64,000 bases of DNA from Pseudisothecium myosuroides. Taxonomy: Eukaryota; Streptophyta; Bryopsida; Hypnales; Lembophyllaceae. Of the stretch, positions 46,561 to 58,577 are shown one piece after another. The translations under genes were made by a program, and so were the position numbers. The first letter of the stretch is position 1, and every line of letters begins with the position of its first letter. The notes under the pieces were generated by a model. The model was not told where the DNA came from. It did not search any database and was given only the letters and a program-made list of their open reading frames with translations. Location of the stretch: NCBI GenBank assembly GCA_951799445.1, contig CATOGU010000031.1, forward strand, positions 1 through 64,000, written 5' to 3'.

Positions 46561-49500
46561 AGGAGCGTCAAGCGCAGAGAAGAAGCAGGAGAGGCGGCAG
46601 AAACCCTAATGAGAGGGTTTAGGGGAGGGAGTAAAAGAAGTAGCGGCGCATACCAAGAATTGTATATCTTAAAGTTTGTTTTAGAGAAGAGATTTCAAAA
46701 CTACTCACTGACCGTAAGGGGAAAGGAAAAAAAATCTCTCATATTTTTCATCCCATTCACCAAGATGGGACAAGTCAAAGCTTTTTCCGTGCACATAAAT
46801 TTAGAAAATAATTCTAAATTTTTTATTTTTTAATTAAGTTTTTTTTTTTTTAGTAAACAATCGTACCCAGGGTGCCTAGATTAGAAAACAAAATTTCTCA
46901 CCATCGATAACTTCTTGACCACATACCCAAAAATTCCTAAAATTTCAAACGGACAAAAATAAATTTTGTATTTAGTAATAAGTTACCCAAAATTTCTTTA
47001 TTACCAAAAAATATTGGCTGGTTCTTTGGAAGTTGGCTATTTAATATATGTGCTTTTATTGTATATAATTTAAAAAAAATACTTGTTAATAATATACACA
47101 TTTTGGGGGGGGGGCAAAAGAAGAGTTGCTAAGAATCTTATTCTAGAGGACCGCAAGGTTAGATTTTTTTTTGTCCTTCTGTTAGTGTTCCCCTATTGCT
47201 ACTCACTTTTGATTGAGGTTCAACATTTATAACTATAAGATATAGTGAGTAAAACAATTTCCGTGGTGTATTTTGGTAAAGTAGGCCGTGAGTATCAAAA
47301 GCCTAGGCTTATTATGGTTGATATATCGAAACAAGTACTCTTGTCTTGAAATTTTGTATATTTCATTCAAACGATTAAGATAATAAGGGTTTTTTCTCAC
47401 GATCAAAGAGAAGAAACGATACCTTGAAAGATCCCTCTACTAAAACATGATGCTTGTAAAGTATTAACTTAATATTCACAAGTAGAGGATGAAAGAATTA
47501 ATTAATAAAAATAATGAAGTTAGTTAGTTTACTAATGGTGAGATGAATTACTAGAGTATGTTTTGGTTTATAAATTATTTTTGGGCTTATTTGTCTAGTG
47601 AATTCATACAAGGCATAAGTAGGCTTATTTTGTCTTTTGCATTTATACAAGGCATAAGTAAATTTATCCCTTGAATTCATATAAGACATGGGTGGGTTTT
47701 TATATAATTTATGTTGGGTTTAGAAGCCATTAAATTCATTTCATTTATCAAACTTCTTAAGGTCTTTAGAATGTTCATTTTTTTTCCTAAAACTAGAGAT
47801 TTATTGTGGAAGAATGAAAGATTTTAAATTTTTTATATAAATGAATCAACTCCTATTACATTAGCCATTCGTCTTTCATTAATTGAGTTGAATAAATACA
47901 TTCCTTTATCATAGTCATTTTAAAGAATTGAAATTATTTTTAAAGAAAAAATTACATTTAATCAAATGGAAACATATTTTACCAAATATATTTTACTGTC
48001 TGGCAAGTGCATTCAACTCAAGTAGTTTCATGTTTTTAGAACCTTAATTTGTGGGGTTTGTTACAAAGTTTTAAAACAAAACACAATTGCCTCTTTAAGC
48101 ACCTACTTCCTAAAATGTATACTATTAATGCATGGAAGGAAACAAAATATACCTTGATATTAGTAGTCACCTTTAGAGTGGACTACCTTAACGAAATGTT
48201 CAAATGAATGTTTGTACATTAAATAAATGCGAGAGTCACAACCAAAAAATCACATTACCCCTAATTCTAACTCTTTTAGTCCCCCCCCCCCTCTTCTTAT
48301 TTAGAATGTTTTTACTCTATAATTTATGAGCTCTTGGTATCCTATTTTCAACAATTTGGAGATTCATAATTTACGCATTTTTTCGCCAAAAATGCATGAG
48401 AAGGAAATTTTGAATTTTGACTTTCAATAAGATCCAAAAAAAACACTCATGAAGTTTTGGCTGATGACTTGTGTATTTTAGTCAATCTGTCCATCTTGGA
48501 TTTAGAATGTCATCCACATATGTCGAAAAATGTCATTGAATATAATATCCTCCTTCTTCTGCTTTATATCCCACGAGGCTTAAAAATACAAATTCTAAGT
48601 TATGTTTAAACTTGGAATATCTTTAGTACTTGGGGATTTTAGTTCAAGTTTACATTATTTTCCTAAATCACTTGAACTAAAATATCGAATATTAAAGGCT
48701 TTGATAATGGATTTTAATAATTTTCCATATTGTTCAATTGTTTAGGGAGATTGCAATTTAAGTAGAAGAATGGGGTCATTAGTAATTGCAAATTAACTAG
48801 GCATCATATTCAATAGTCGTATTTTACTTCGTGACTCCTAAGGTACAATCTAGCAATTATTTTAAGAGATGAGGCATATCTTTTAGTAATAACAATTAAT
48901 TGCATTAAATGATTTGTATCATTCTTGTACCATAGATTTAGCAACAAAATAATTTTTGGAAATACATCCCTTGGTCATTTTTTTAGGAATTAAATGGAGA
49001 TACCAAAAGAAAATGCATAGCTTCAACAACTAAGTATCAACAAGTCCTAAAAGGTTTTCATAATGACTCGCTTACAATCACATGTTTTCTTTTAGTAAAA
49101 AATGAAATCTTAAAGAATATTTTTATTTTTAGCACCAATTGAATTTCATTTTGCAGCATAGATTAATATTTGAGAGAGAAGTGTAAAAATCTAAGACTTT
49201 TGGATAGTGAATCTTTTAGGGATCCCTCATACAAGAGCTCTTTTGTACGAGAGCGTGCTATTTCTTATAGAAATTGCACTTGAAAATTCTTATTTCATGA
49301 CTTTGATTCAAGTTCAAAATCTTGAAACATTCTAGGGGCTCAAATATCCATCTACAATAAATAAATAGCAAGAAAATCATAGAATTGTGAAAGTGAAATG
49401 ACATGTGAAGCCATGGAAACCTCAACATTCATAATACCACTATTAATACCTCTATAACATTACATTTTTAAACATGAGATGTTGTGGAAGTGTATTAACC

Positions 49501-49888
49501 TTTGGAACTCCATATTACGATTCCATGTTAAACTGTGGACCTTGTGGTTATAATAGTATGGTGAGTCAACTCATCTTACACCAACCATCAGTCCTTCATG
49601 GATCGAGTTTAGTAAATACATCCATTCATCATGGGCATTTTAATTAATTGAAATTATTTTCAGAAAAAAATCATGTTTGATCAAATCAAAACATATTTTA
49701 CAACACAGCTACAAATTATAACTTGTTCTCACTTCATTCTTTCACCCAACATCAATTTGTACTTTCCTATTTGAAGCCATTCAAGGAGACTCAGGGGAGG
49801 GTGAACATCCCTTCTGCAATTCATTCTTTTCAGCTGTTCAGTTTGAAAACAAGCCCTCCATCATCCCCCCTAAAACTCCATCGTCTTA
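46561..49888. other. AT-rich intergenic DNA with a TTAA-family remnant
   Basis: 46780-47040 resembles the right part of the element at 38557, ending CCAAAAAATATTGGCTGGTT then CTTTGGAAG, without an intact terminus. 46600-46625 has AAACCCTAA and GGGTTTAGGG. The rest (47041-49888) is very AT-rich, with poly-G (47105) and poly-C (48280) runs. No gene recognised. Confidence 0.5.
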
Positions 49889-49929
49889 GGGAGGGGGAGG
49901 GGGAGGGGGAGGGGGAGGGGGGGGGGGGC
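49889..49929. repeat. (GGGGGA)n tract
   Basis: Five to six GGGGGA repeats ending in a run of about 13 G. The G-runs could fold as a G-quadruplex. The run length may be uncertain in the assembly. Confidence 0.9.
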
Positions 49930-51117
49930 ATTTTCTCTGTGAACAAAGTTACTCACAAATGTCCAACAAACCGTATTTCATTAGTACTCACAAATTTTTT
50001 TTAAACGATTTTTTAATGTGATTCCTTCTTCCAGTCCTAGTGCATTTGAGGCCCATTTACTAAAATTGGCATATATCAAAATCATACGATTGTTTCTAAA
50101 CTTAGTGTAAAAACACCTATCGTGCTTTTACACACAAAAAATCCATGACCTCAAAAAAATTTGTAGTACAAAAAGAAATCAATTGTAGAGTTATCAAAGT
50201 TGACTAGTTTACGAATAATCCCAAAGGTCCTTTTCCCAAGTTCAACAACTACAACCCTTTAATCTACGGGATGAAGTGTACCCAAAGTTTTACCCATGTA
50301 ATCAATTGAAAGTAGTGTACTTCAAACTTACATGATTGAAAATGTGATTGCTTCTTTTACTTTTGAATTTAAATATAAGGACCTAGAAATAGTAATTTGT
50401 GGCGAGTTTAGGGGGCCACAAACTTACGTGTATTCAAGTATCATTCTTCATATGCTTCAGTTGGATGGATTTATTAATACAAGTGAATCTCTCATTGATT
50501 TCATGATTACAGATGAGATATAAAATACAAAGACTTTGTTTTGAAGTCACTTTGTATGATAAAAAAATAATGTCCGTGGATTATTCTAAACAATTCTTTA
50601 CAGTTTTTGAAAAACAACAAGTTCATGAGGTCAAGGTGGCTTGCTAAAGCATCCTTATTAATGGAGTGAACATGATTTAATCACAAAAAACTGAAATGAA
50701 AATTTTTAGTTATATTTTTGTATATGTTATATTCTATAATTAAAAATATTCGATTTATCCCATTTGGATTAAGTGATGCGAAATTTGTTGGTTCCTTGTT
50801 CACAAACTCTAAAAGCATGTTCTTGAATTAAACCTTTCCTTTCGCTTTGAATGCTAATATTATTCAATTCGCAAGATCGAACATCCTAATACTTTTATTC
50901 CATGATTTGAAAAGAGTGTATTATAGGGTCCTACGATGCATGTGAGTGGAGATTTCCATATTTTGGACTCAAATTTTAACAGGATGCACGGACGAGGAAT
51001 ATCTTTCACATGCACAAATTTCATGACATTTAAAAACGTGAGTCAAAAGTTATTGCATAACATGTTGTTTGTTTCTGAGCTCAAGCAAATTCAGGTAGAT
51101 TCCAAAAAATCTCTCTC
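49930..51117. mobile_element. Fragments of the TTAA repeat family
   Basis: 49985-50080 (GAATGTGATT-like through TTTGAGGCCCATTT) matches 23285-23380. 50745-50935 (CATTTGGATTAAGTGATG..GAATGCTAATATTATTCAA..GATCCTACGATG-like) matches the right subterminal region of other copies. 50933-51105 is a diverged copy of 51168-51345. Together they look like nested or broken copies. No transposase seen. Confidence 0.45.
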
Positions 51118-52039
51118 TTAACCCCTGAAGGACCAAATGCTCATTTTGGCGACGGATTGATTTTGGGCAGGTGCATGTGAATGGAAATTTCAATATTTTT
51201 GGCCCAAATTTTAATAGAAGATGTGGACAAGGAAGATCTTTCATGTGCACAAATTTCATGACATTTGGAAATATGAGTCAAAAGTTATTGCATGATATGT
51301 TGTTTGTTTCTCAACTGGGGCAGTTCGGGCAGATCTGAAAAAATCACTTTTTTTTTTAAATAAAAATTTGAAATTTGTTCTTCAGATTTATAGGTACTCA
51401 AAAAGCTTTGAATCTTTACATTTCAATAGTTGAGATGAAAGTTATGTTTGCGGGCAGTTATGGAATCCCTACACCAAAAAAAACTCTGAAGTCCTTTTAT
51501 TTTACTAAAATTTTAATATTTTTGAAAAAAATAATTCTATTGGATGTATATTGTTTTTTTACCACAATTCAACCATTTAGATTGAAGATTTTGAATTTTA
51601 TAACTAATTTATTGACAATTTAGTATTTTGAATCATTCTCTACTTCTCCCTACTTACTATTTTTTTACTATATGTTGTACAACTCCAAATGATTTGAAAT
51701 TTTTTGAGTATGTATCCAACTTGACCTACAGTATGAATCCAAGGAAGCACAACCATTTTGGACTTTTTTTCATAATGATCCGACCTTGTGAAGTGCAGCT
51801 GCCCGGTTTTTTGCAGGGCCCAAAAAAGGATTTTTGCCACTTCAAATGCTTATATCTTGCAATCTACATGGCGAAATTTTTTGAAATTTTTTCCATGTAT
51901 TCTCAAACTATATTAATATAAGATCCTACGGTTGCACGTGTCAAAAAATGATATTTAAAAAAAAATTGGTACTTATACTAGAAATGGCAGTTTTGGAGCA
52001 TTTTTAGTGAGAACATAGTCAAGGAACTTTAGGGGTGAA
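51118..52039. mobile_element. TTAA element, second near-complete copy (about 920 bp)
   Basis: Left end TTAACCCCTGAAGGACCA (51118-51135); right end GGAACTTTAGGGGTGAA (52023-52039), a mutated form of the expected GGTCCTTTAGGGGTTAA. The subterminal regions match the element at 38557 in reverse orientation. The interior carries only short frames. Confidence 0.6.
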
Positions 52040-52833
52040 GAAATAAAAATTTAAAATCAAATCTTTAGATTTATATGTACTCGAAAAACTTTGAATCATT
52101 GCATTTCAATAGTCAAGATTGAAGTTACGATGCTTTTTAGTTTGTGGGCAGTTGTGGGAACTCAACACCCAAAAAAACTCTGCAGTCCTTCCATTTATTG
52201 AAATTTCAATATTTTTGAAAAATGATAATTTTGTTGGATGTAAATTGTTCATAACAATAATTACACCATTTGGATTAGAATTTTTTTATTTTTTAACTAA
52301 TTTTTTAACAACTTGGCATTTTGAATCATTCTCTACTTCTTTTTAATTCGTTATTTTTTTTCTATATGTTGTACGACTCCAAACGATCTGAAAATTTTCA
52401 TGTACGTAGCGAACTTGCCTTGAAGAATGAATCCAAAGAAACACATCCATTCTGGGCGTTTTTTCATAATTGTTTGACCTCGTGAAGTGTAGCCTCCCGG
52501 TTCTTTGCAGGGCCATAAAAAGAATTTTTGCCACTTCAAATTTTAATATCTTGTGATCTACATGGTCGAAATTTCCAAAATATTTCTCACCTATTTTTTA
52601 ACTAGAGTACTTCAAGATCCTACGGCTGCATGTGTCAAAAAACAAACCCTTCCAAAAATTTGGTACTTGTAGTAGAAATAGCATTTTCGGAGCATTTTTG
52701 GTGAGAACATAGTGAAAGAACTTTTGCCTTTAAAGTATTTTTAAATTTTTTCCCTAGATGGATTTTTTCCTATAAAAAAGTAGCTTTGAGTGGTTATTGA
52801 TAGAAAATGGTCTTTGGACTATAGGGTTCAAAG
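52040..52833. mobile_element. TTAA element, partial third copy in tandem
   Basis: 52065-52735 is a diverged direct copy of 51375-52050 (shared ATTTTGAATCATTCTCTACTT, CTATATGTTGTAC, CTTTGCAGGGCC, TTGCCACTTCAAAT, AAGATCCTACGG). It lacks the left terminus and ends in a decayed right terminus near 52811-52833 (GGTCTTTGGACTATAGGGTT). Confidence 0.55.
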
Positions 52834-53064
52834 TGAATCGTAATGTAGTTTTTCTTTACGTTTAGAAAATTGAAATGTTTAGTGATAAAAATAAATAAAT
52901 AAATCAAGACCTCTCTTGTTCAACTCCATACTCAATACTTAACTCGATACTTTATTCTCAACTTGATACTTCTGTATGTTATTTAGGAGGCTTAGTTGTA
53001 GAATACATGCATTTATTCCTTCGATTCTTGAGAGACGAAACCCAAAATATAAGGTAGATTATTT

Positions 53065-53471
53065 GATGTGATAAAACGTAAATAAATAAAATTTAGGCAA
53101 TGTTTAAATTCAAATAAAGGGTGGTACACATAGGAGTTTAGGCACAGGGGTTGCTTGTGAATATCACCGAGAGTCATTGTCACATATCATAGGGTACACT
53201 GATGCATTATGAAATTGAGAGCTGGTCGACGTGACCCCTGTAAACATCTCCCTACCGTCTGTCTCTACCGTGATGTGATAAAACGTAAATAAATAAAATT
53301 TAGGTAATGTTTAAATTCAAATAAAAGGTGGTACACAACGGAGTTAGGCACAGGGGTTGCTTGTGATTATCACCGAGGGTCATTGTCACATGTCATAGGG
53401 TACACTGATGCACTGTGAAATTGAGAGCTGGTCGACGTGACCCCTGTAAACATCTCCCTACCGTCTCTACC
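53065..53471. repeat. 207-bp tandem duplication, two copies
   Basis: GATGTGATAAAACGTAAATA starts copies at 53065 and 53272. They are nearly identical through CACAGGGGTTGCTTGTGA, ATCACCGAG.GTCATTGTCAC, GGTCGACGTGACCCCTGTAA and CATCTCCCTACCGTCT. Each contains the palindrome GGTCGACGTGACC with slight asymmetry. No gene. Confidence 0.93.
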
Positions 53472-53519
53472 GTATCCCCCTCCCCCCCCGCGGTTTTCTA
53501 CCTGTGTGTTTTTTGAGCT

Positions 53520-53735
53520 GCAGCAGTGGGAGCATGGACAGCAGTCGGAGCACCAAGCATGGTCTAACTTCTACCATTGTGTTGTTTGAGCTGCAGTAGT
53601 GGGAGCATCGACAGTAGAGAGAGCATCGAGCAGCTCGGGAAACAACCGTGGGAGCATCGACAGCAGGGGGAGCATCGAGCAACTCGGGAAACAACGGTGG
53701 GAGCATCGACAGCAGAGGGAGCATCAAGGGGGAGA
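53520..53735. repeat. 49-bp minisatellite upstream of the dioxygenase gene
   Basis: GTGGGAGCATCGACAGCAG, then GGGAGCATCGAGCAACTCGG and GAAACAAC, recurs at 53601, 53650 and 53699, with an older copy near 53529. It is open in all plus frames, so the small predicted peptides are not credible by themselves. Confidence 0.85.
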
Positions 53736-54426
53736 AATCAGTGGCTGGCAGCGTGGATCATTGCTGGTGAGTGTCGGTGGATCAAATGATGCCTCGTTTT
53801 AAGTTGATGCTTATGAAGTTTGTATGTAATAAAAGTCCATGCGAGTTCTCGATCAATCCCTGGCATTTAGGAAGCCAAGGCCATTGGCCGAGTTGATGCA
53901 GCTGGTGGATGGGTGAGGGTGAGGGCGAGGGCGAGGGCGGACAGGGCTTGCTTAAGCTGGGAGTGAGTGCGACTGAGTGACTCCTAGATATTCGCTGAGA
54001 TTTGAGTAGGGCCAAAGAAACGAGAGCAAACGAGCCTTGGAACGTAGAGTTTTTTTACAAATGTTTAGATGGCCTGTGAAGGCACTAGTTTCAAGATCTA
54101 AGAGCACAAGGCATGTCAGACACTCTCTAGGTGTCTGTCTGGTAGTGTTCACTTTATTGATCTCCGGGCTATTCAGTTTGTTTGATTCGCAGACATGCAC
54201 GGGAAGGAATACGTAGTAGCTTCTCTAATGAGAGTTGTAATACAATATTGCCTGAGTGTATTCGCGGTTCTTTCACGGTAAAGACTTATCACGGTTCTTT
54301 CTAATCAGCAGTACTTGCCAAAGTCAATAGTGTGCATCTCTCATGGAGACCGTGTGTCCTATTATTTTGCAGACTTATTCACATACTTTGCCAGACTTGC
54401 CTGATCGAGCAACAGCGTCTGCAACC
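53736..54426. other. Upstream region of the Tet-like dioxygenase gene
   Basis: Mixed composition with a GAGGGCGAGGGCGAGGGCG tract at 53919-53937. A start codon with a plausible donor lies at its right end. No recognisable coding sequence. It is the likely location of the promoter and 5' UTR, but no TATA box is clear. Confidence 0.35.
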
Positions 54427-55705
54427 ATGTTCAAAGGTACTAAATCTTCTCAATGTTGACTTGAAGTCGATGGAGAAGTACTCCATGTGTGCCAACTTGG
54501 TCCAAGGTTGAATGGCAGGTGTCTGTCCCACAGTATACTATCCTTTGTCGAAATGCATACTGACATCAAAGACATGACTTATTTTTGGTCGCGCAGGTTG
54601 GGGCAAGACACACCGGGGTTCAAAAGGCAAGGAAGCCTCCAAAAGACACGAGAAGGAGTCCAAGAAGAAGAAGAAACAGGAGAGCATCCGAGATGCGCAT
54701 GACCGAATTGGCGGAAGTTCGTCGACGTACATCTACAGGAAGAAGAGGGATGCTACAGTCTACCACAAGGGGTTTTTCTTGCCTGAAGTTCCTAGCGACT
54801 ACCTGCGATTGTATCACGGAAGGGCGGCCGTTCAAGATGAGGATACGGGGGAGATCGTCCTAGTGGTACAATTCACCCAGTTCAGCGACATGGGAGAGCA
54901 GGAGCGCGAGGAGTTTGAGGAGTTGGCTAAATCATTCTTCCGTTTAGCTCAAAAAAGCGAACCGATCAGGGGTAACGGTGCACACAAAGGTGGGGATGGC
55001 AAGATGTATGCCATCGGATGGAGAGGCGACTACACGGGGAAGGGGATTGGGAGATACTACCCTTCTCAATCCGCGCAGAGGTCCTCGACATCTCTTAGGG
55101 GTTGGGAGGAGGATCAGACGGAGACGGTGTCTTGGATCGGTGGCTTATACCGCAGGCGCTTCAAAGACATGGCATCCACGATCTTTGAAGGGGTGTGTCA
55201 GACGGCGGCAGCAGCAGGGGTTCCGGACATGACGCAAGCGGAGTTCACAGAGTGGGAGGCGGCGGACCAGGTGTTTGCGAGTAATTTAACGTACACCTTC
55301 GAAAACTTCTCTAACTCGGTGCACATGGATAATGATCATAACGTGTACTGCTACGGAATGTGGATTCCTATGTCTGAGGAAACCGGGGAGTTGATCGTTC
55401 GTGAGGAGGGGGAGGACGACAGCAGATGCATTGGAGGGGAATTCGTGGTGCCCTCTTACAATGCGGTGGTGGATCAGATGGACTTCGATGGCGTAGCAGA
55501 GATTATATGGAGGGGCAGAGAAGATTTTCATGCCACGATGAGATCAGCGAACATCCTGCACGGATTCACGAGAGTTGGGAGCTCTGTGCAAATCAACAAC
55601 AAGTTGGTCTCAAGACTGTGGGGTCTCATGAGCAGTGGAGAAAGCTCCATGGTGACAGGAATTGAGGGGATCATGGACGACATGCGACGAAGAGGGCGTG
55701 TTTAG
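54427..55705 (+). CDS. Tet-like 2-oxoglutarate/Fe(II) dioxygenase
   Basis: Predicted as two exons: ATGTTCAAAG (54427-54436), a 160-bp intron (GTAC...GCGCAG), and 54597-55705, total 372 residues. The second exon is open from the acceptor, so the true protein is longer than the 308 residues that begin at the Leu codon at 54779. The N-terminal ~65 residues are Lys/Arg/Ser-rich (ESKKKKKQE), likely a nuclear signal. The double-stranded beta-helix core has the Fe(II) ligands HMD (H246, D248) and H315 in WRGREDFHAT, then a 2-oxoglutarate-binding Arg (about 329) in FTRVGSSVQIN. Linking motifs are FSNSVHMDND, YGMWIPM, GGEFVVPSYNAVVDQ and GVAEIIWRG. This order is that of the Tet-like oxygenase family within the TET/JBP superfamily, whose studied members oxidise 5-methylcytosine or thymine in DNA. 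All catalytic residues appear intact. No CXXC zinc finger is seen. The first exon is inferred from phase alone. Substrate is unproven. Confidence 0.82.
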
Positions 55706-56550
55706 TAAAGCTTTCATAGGCTATGTTCTCTCGTTGAAGACTTTTCTTGGCCTCTACTCTTTTTTTGTTGTTGAAAACTTCATTCGGCATACTATATGAT
55801 GTTATTCTCAACTTTATATAATAATATATGTATATGTATATATGCGCGTATGTGTGTGTGTGTGCGTGTGTTAGTGTGTGTATTCAATGTTATTCATGCT
55901 GTGTAATGTGATTTATTTATTTTTGTACAAGTAAAGTATTATATAAATGCTGGGGTCTAGAGTTGGGTTTAGGGTTTTGGGATTGTGATTTGCATTCCTT
56001 TTATCGAAGGTTCTGCTAAGTATTTTAGGGGATTGTCAAATATTTTAATAACACAGAAAACCTAATGCAATTCACTATGTGACAATTCAAATCCATTCAA
56101 ACGAGTTTTGCTCAAAAAAATGATATCGATTCTGACAAGTTTTATCCGAACAAAATGATAATAATTTCCTTCGAAACGAATTAAGATAGAATTTGAGGAT
56201 CTTCATTTAGAAATCAAAAACAATAAAATATTGGTAGTAGCACCAGCGATTCTAACCATCCAAATGAAGCCTGAACCTCAGAATTCACACTTTCATTTTA
56301 CGTGTATCAAGTTCAAAATGTTCTTTCAAATAGTAGTTTATGATGGTTTTTCCTAAGTGTTCAATTTTAGAGATGAGTAGGAACATGCAAGGATTAAACT
56401 TTTTAACCCCACGATATGCTACACAAACTTGTTTTTTCACCCTAAATGCATATATTTTGGAATTTGGGCAAAGAAGAATTCTAGATTTTTTGAGACCCAT
56501 TTTCATACTAGTTGGGTGTAAGATCCTATGGTCAATTGTGAGGAAATTTT
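55706..56550. other. 3' flank of the dioxygenase gene with TA/TG microsatellite
   Basis: An alternating TA/TG tract runs from about 55816 to 55886. Interstitial telomere-like GGGTTTAGGGTTTTGGG lies at 55965-55981. The rest is AT-rich without a gene; overlapping frames on both strands at 56285-56552 are not supported. Confidence 0.6.
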
Positions 56551-56960
56551 AGGGTTTAGGATTTTGGAAAGGGTTTAGGGTTTAGGGTTGATGAAAAGCT
56601 TGGATGTTTTGAAACTAACTAGGATATCCACGTGTGGATATTTGGAAACTAACGTCGGACCATCCTTGGCGATATGTAAAACACCTTGAACTTCTCTTAA
56701 GTTCAAAGCTTCGCCGTCACGAAACGAAGTGGAATAGGTTCTTCCTCCTATGAGCGAAGCTTCGCCATACGAGGGGGTAGTGTCAGTAACGTAGCAAGGA
56801 CTAGGGGGTTTGGTCAATCCCACTGACCGCAACCCGTGAAACGACAGACTTCCACTCAAGCACTAGAGGGCCCCCAAAGCGGCATCGCCAAGGTACGGTG
56901 GGGGTGACCGCTAGGATTAGTACACTCGTATGACCACGTGCATCTTTGTGAGAATGTTTT
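56551..56960. repeat. Interstitial telomere repeat and adjacent GC-richer segment
   Basis: 56551-56589 holds TTTAGGGTTTAGG and GGGTTTAGGGTTTAGGGTT, in the orientation opposite to the left telomere. The next ~370 bp are GC-richer than the surroundings and include the 12-bp palindrome GCGAAGCTTCGC (56754-56765). A minus-strand frame of 94 codons crosses it, without a recognisable domain. Possibly an unknown mobile element. Confidence 0.5.
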
Positions 56961-58577
56961 GAAATGATTCCATTTCTATGCTTAGTGAAAGATAAGAGAG
57001 TTGAAAATGTACTTGTAAAATTTTACAACATTCCAAGAATTTTTCAATTTATATAGGAGCTTGCATTGCATGGTGGTCACTGGAATGAAAGTATTGTTTG
57101 AATTCATTCTCCTAAGCAAATTGGCTACGTTCTTGAGAAATTTCACAACACTTGGAATTGTATGTTATATAGGGAAAAAAATAGTGAGTAGGAAGAAGTT
57201 ACAAGAGAATGATTCAAAATACAAGATTGTCAAGAATTTAGTTATAGAATTCAAAAATGTCAATCCCAATGGTTGTCATGTTGTATTAAAAAATGTACAT
57301 TATATTATATTATTTTTTTCCAAAAAATATTGAAAATAGAGTTAAATAAAGAATTTACAAAGTTTATTTTAGAGTAGGAAATCTGTAACTACACGCAAAG
57401 TAAAACTCCTTGTAATTTTCATTTAATTAGGCAAAATGGAATGATTTAAAACTTTCCACGTACATATAAATTTAGCAAACCAATTGTCGTAAATCCAATT
57501 TTTGACCATGTAGTCAAAAGTTATGAAAATTGTTGGACCTTCAAAGAAAAATCATGTCCCCATGTTGTATGCAAATCTCGAAGAAATAAAAATTCCATTT
57601 GTGATGAGCTGCCCAAAATCGCTATGTTGCCAAAAAATATAGCTTGTTTTTTCAAGGGTTAAAAAGCAAATAGTCATCCATTGTTGCCAACTTCTATTTG
57701 TTTTATTCTTTTGTGCAGCAAGCTAATTCATACCAATGTAAACAATTCACAAGAGCTTTATTAAAAAATTGGCAACAATCCCAGCATACAAAACACGATT
57801 ACCTGGAAAATTAAGAAATTTGATGTTACTTAAAAAAAATCATTGATTTTTGAATGTTATAAAATGAACAAAGACATCTCAGTGAATATATTCATTAAAT
57901 AAATAAGCTCATTAAATCAATAAGCTTTCTAACGTCAAGTAATATGCAATGAAATTTCAATCACTATTTCAATTTATCAATTCAATAAATAAAGTAATAA
58001 AAATTTAAAACTATATAAATTAAAGCTCAATTTGAATTATTGGAGTATTACACACTTGGAGGAGAATCGATGCCGAGGGCGGTGCCACCACCTGTTGTGT
58101 CTGGGTTTTGCATTCTAAATTGCTCTATGCCGCCTCGACTGGTTTGCCCCACCTATAGAAGACGAAGACGTGGTGTCTAATTTTCACAGAAAGCCTTCTT
58201 GCTTCACACAAATCGACTCAGGTGAGACGCTCAGTGCCTGTGAATATCGGTTGGTGAATTGTGGTTTGCGAATGGTTGGGTTCTTTTCGACTTGGTGTAT
58301 TGTTAGTGGTCTTCCAAACCGAATGATTCTGAATTTCATGTGGTTGCGCTAGTGAAGACACTAATTGGTTAGATGATTGGCTTGAGAATGGTGGGATCGT
58401 TTCCAATGTCTTTGCATTTCCTTGTTCTAGAAAATCACAATTTCTGAATTTCAAGTGGTACTATTTGTCAGGACATTGATATCTATTAGAAAGGACATTT
58501 TACAATTGTGCGGATTTACAGAACACTATCTCCCTAGTTATGTCCCTTGAGTTTGTGGTTACTTTCAGCTTGCAAAG
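56961..58577. other. AT-rich intergenic DNA with a TTAA-family remnant
   Basis: 57440-57664 resembles the right part of the element at 38557 (ACCATGTAGTCAAAAGTTAT.., CTGCCCAAAATCGCTAT, CCAAAAAATATAGCTTG) and ends in a decayed terminus TTTTTTCAAGGGTTAA. No gene recognised. Confidence 0.5.

Noticed and set aside
53577..53802. Small Ser/Arg-rich peptides over the 49-bp minisatellite
   Set aside because: All plus frames are open across the repeat, so there is no evidence for one protein.
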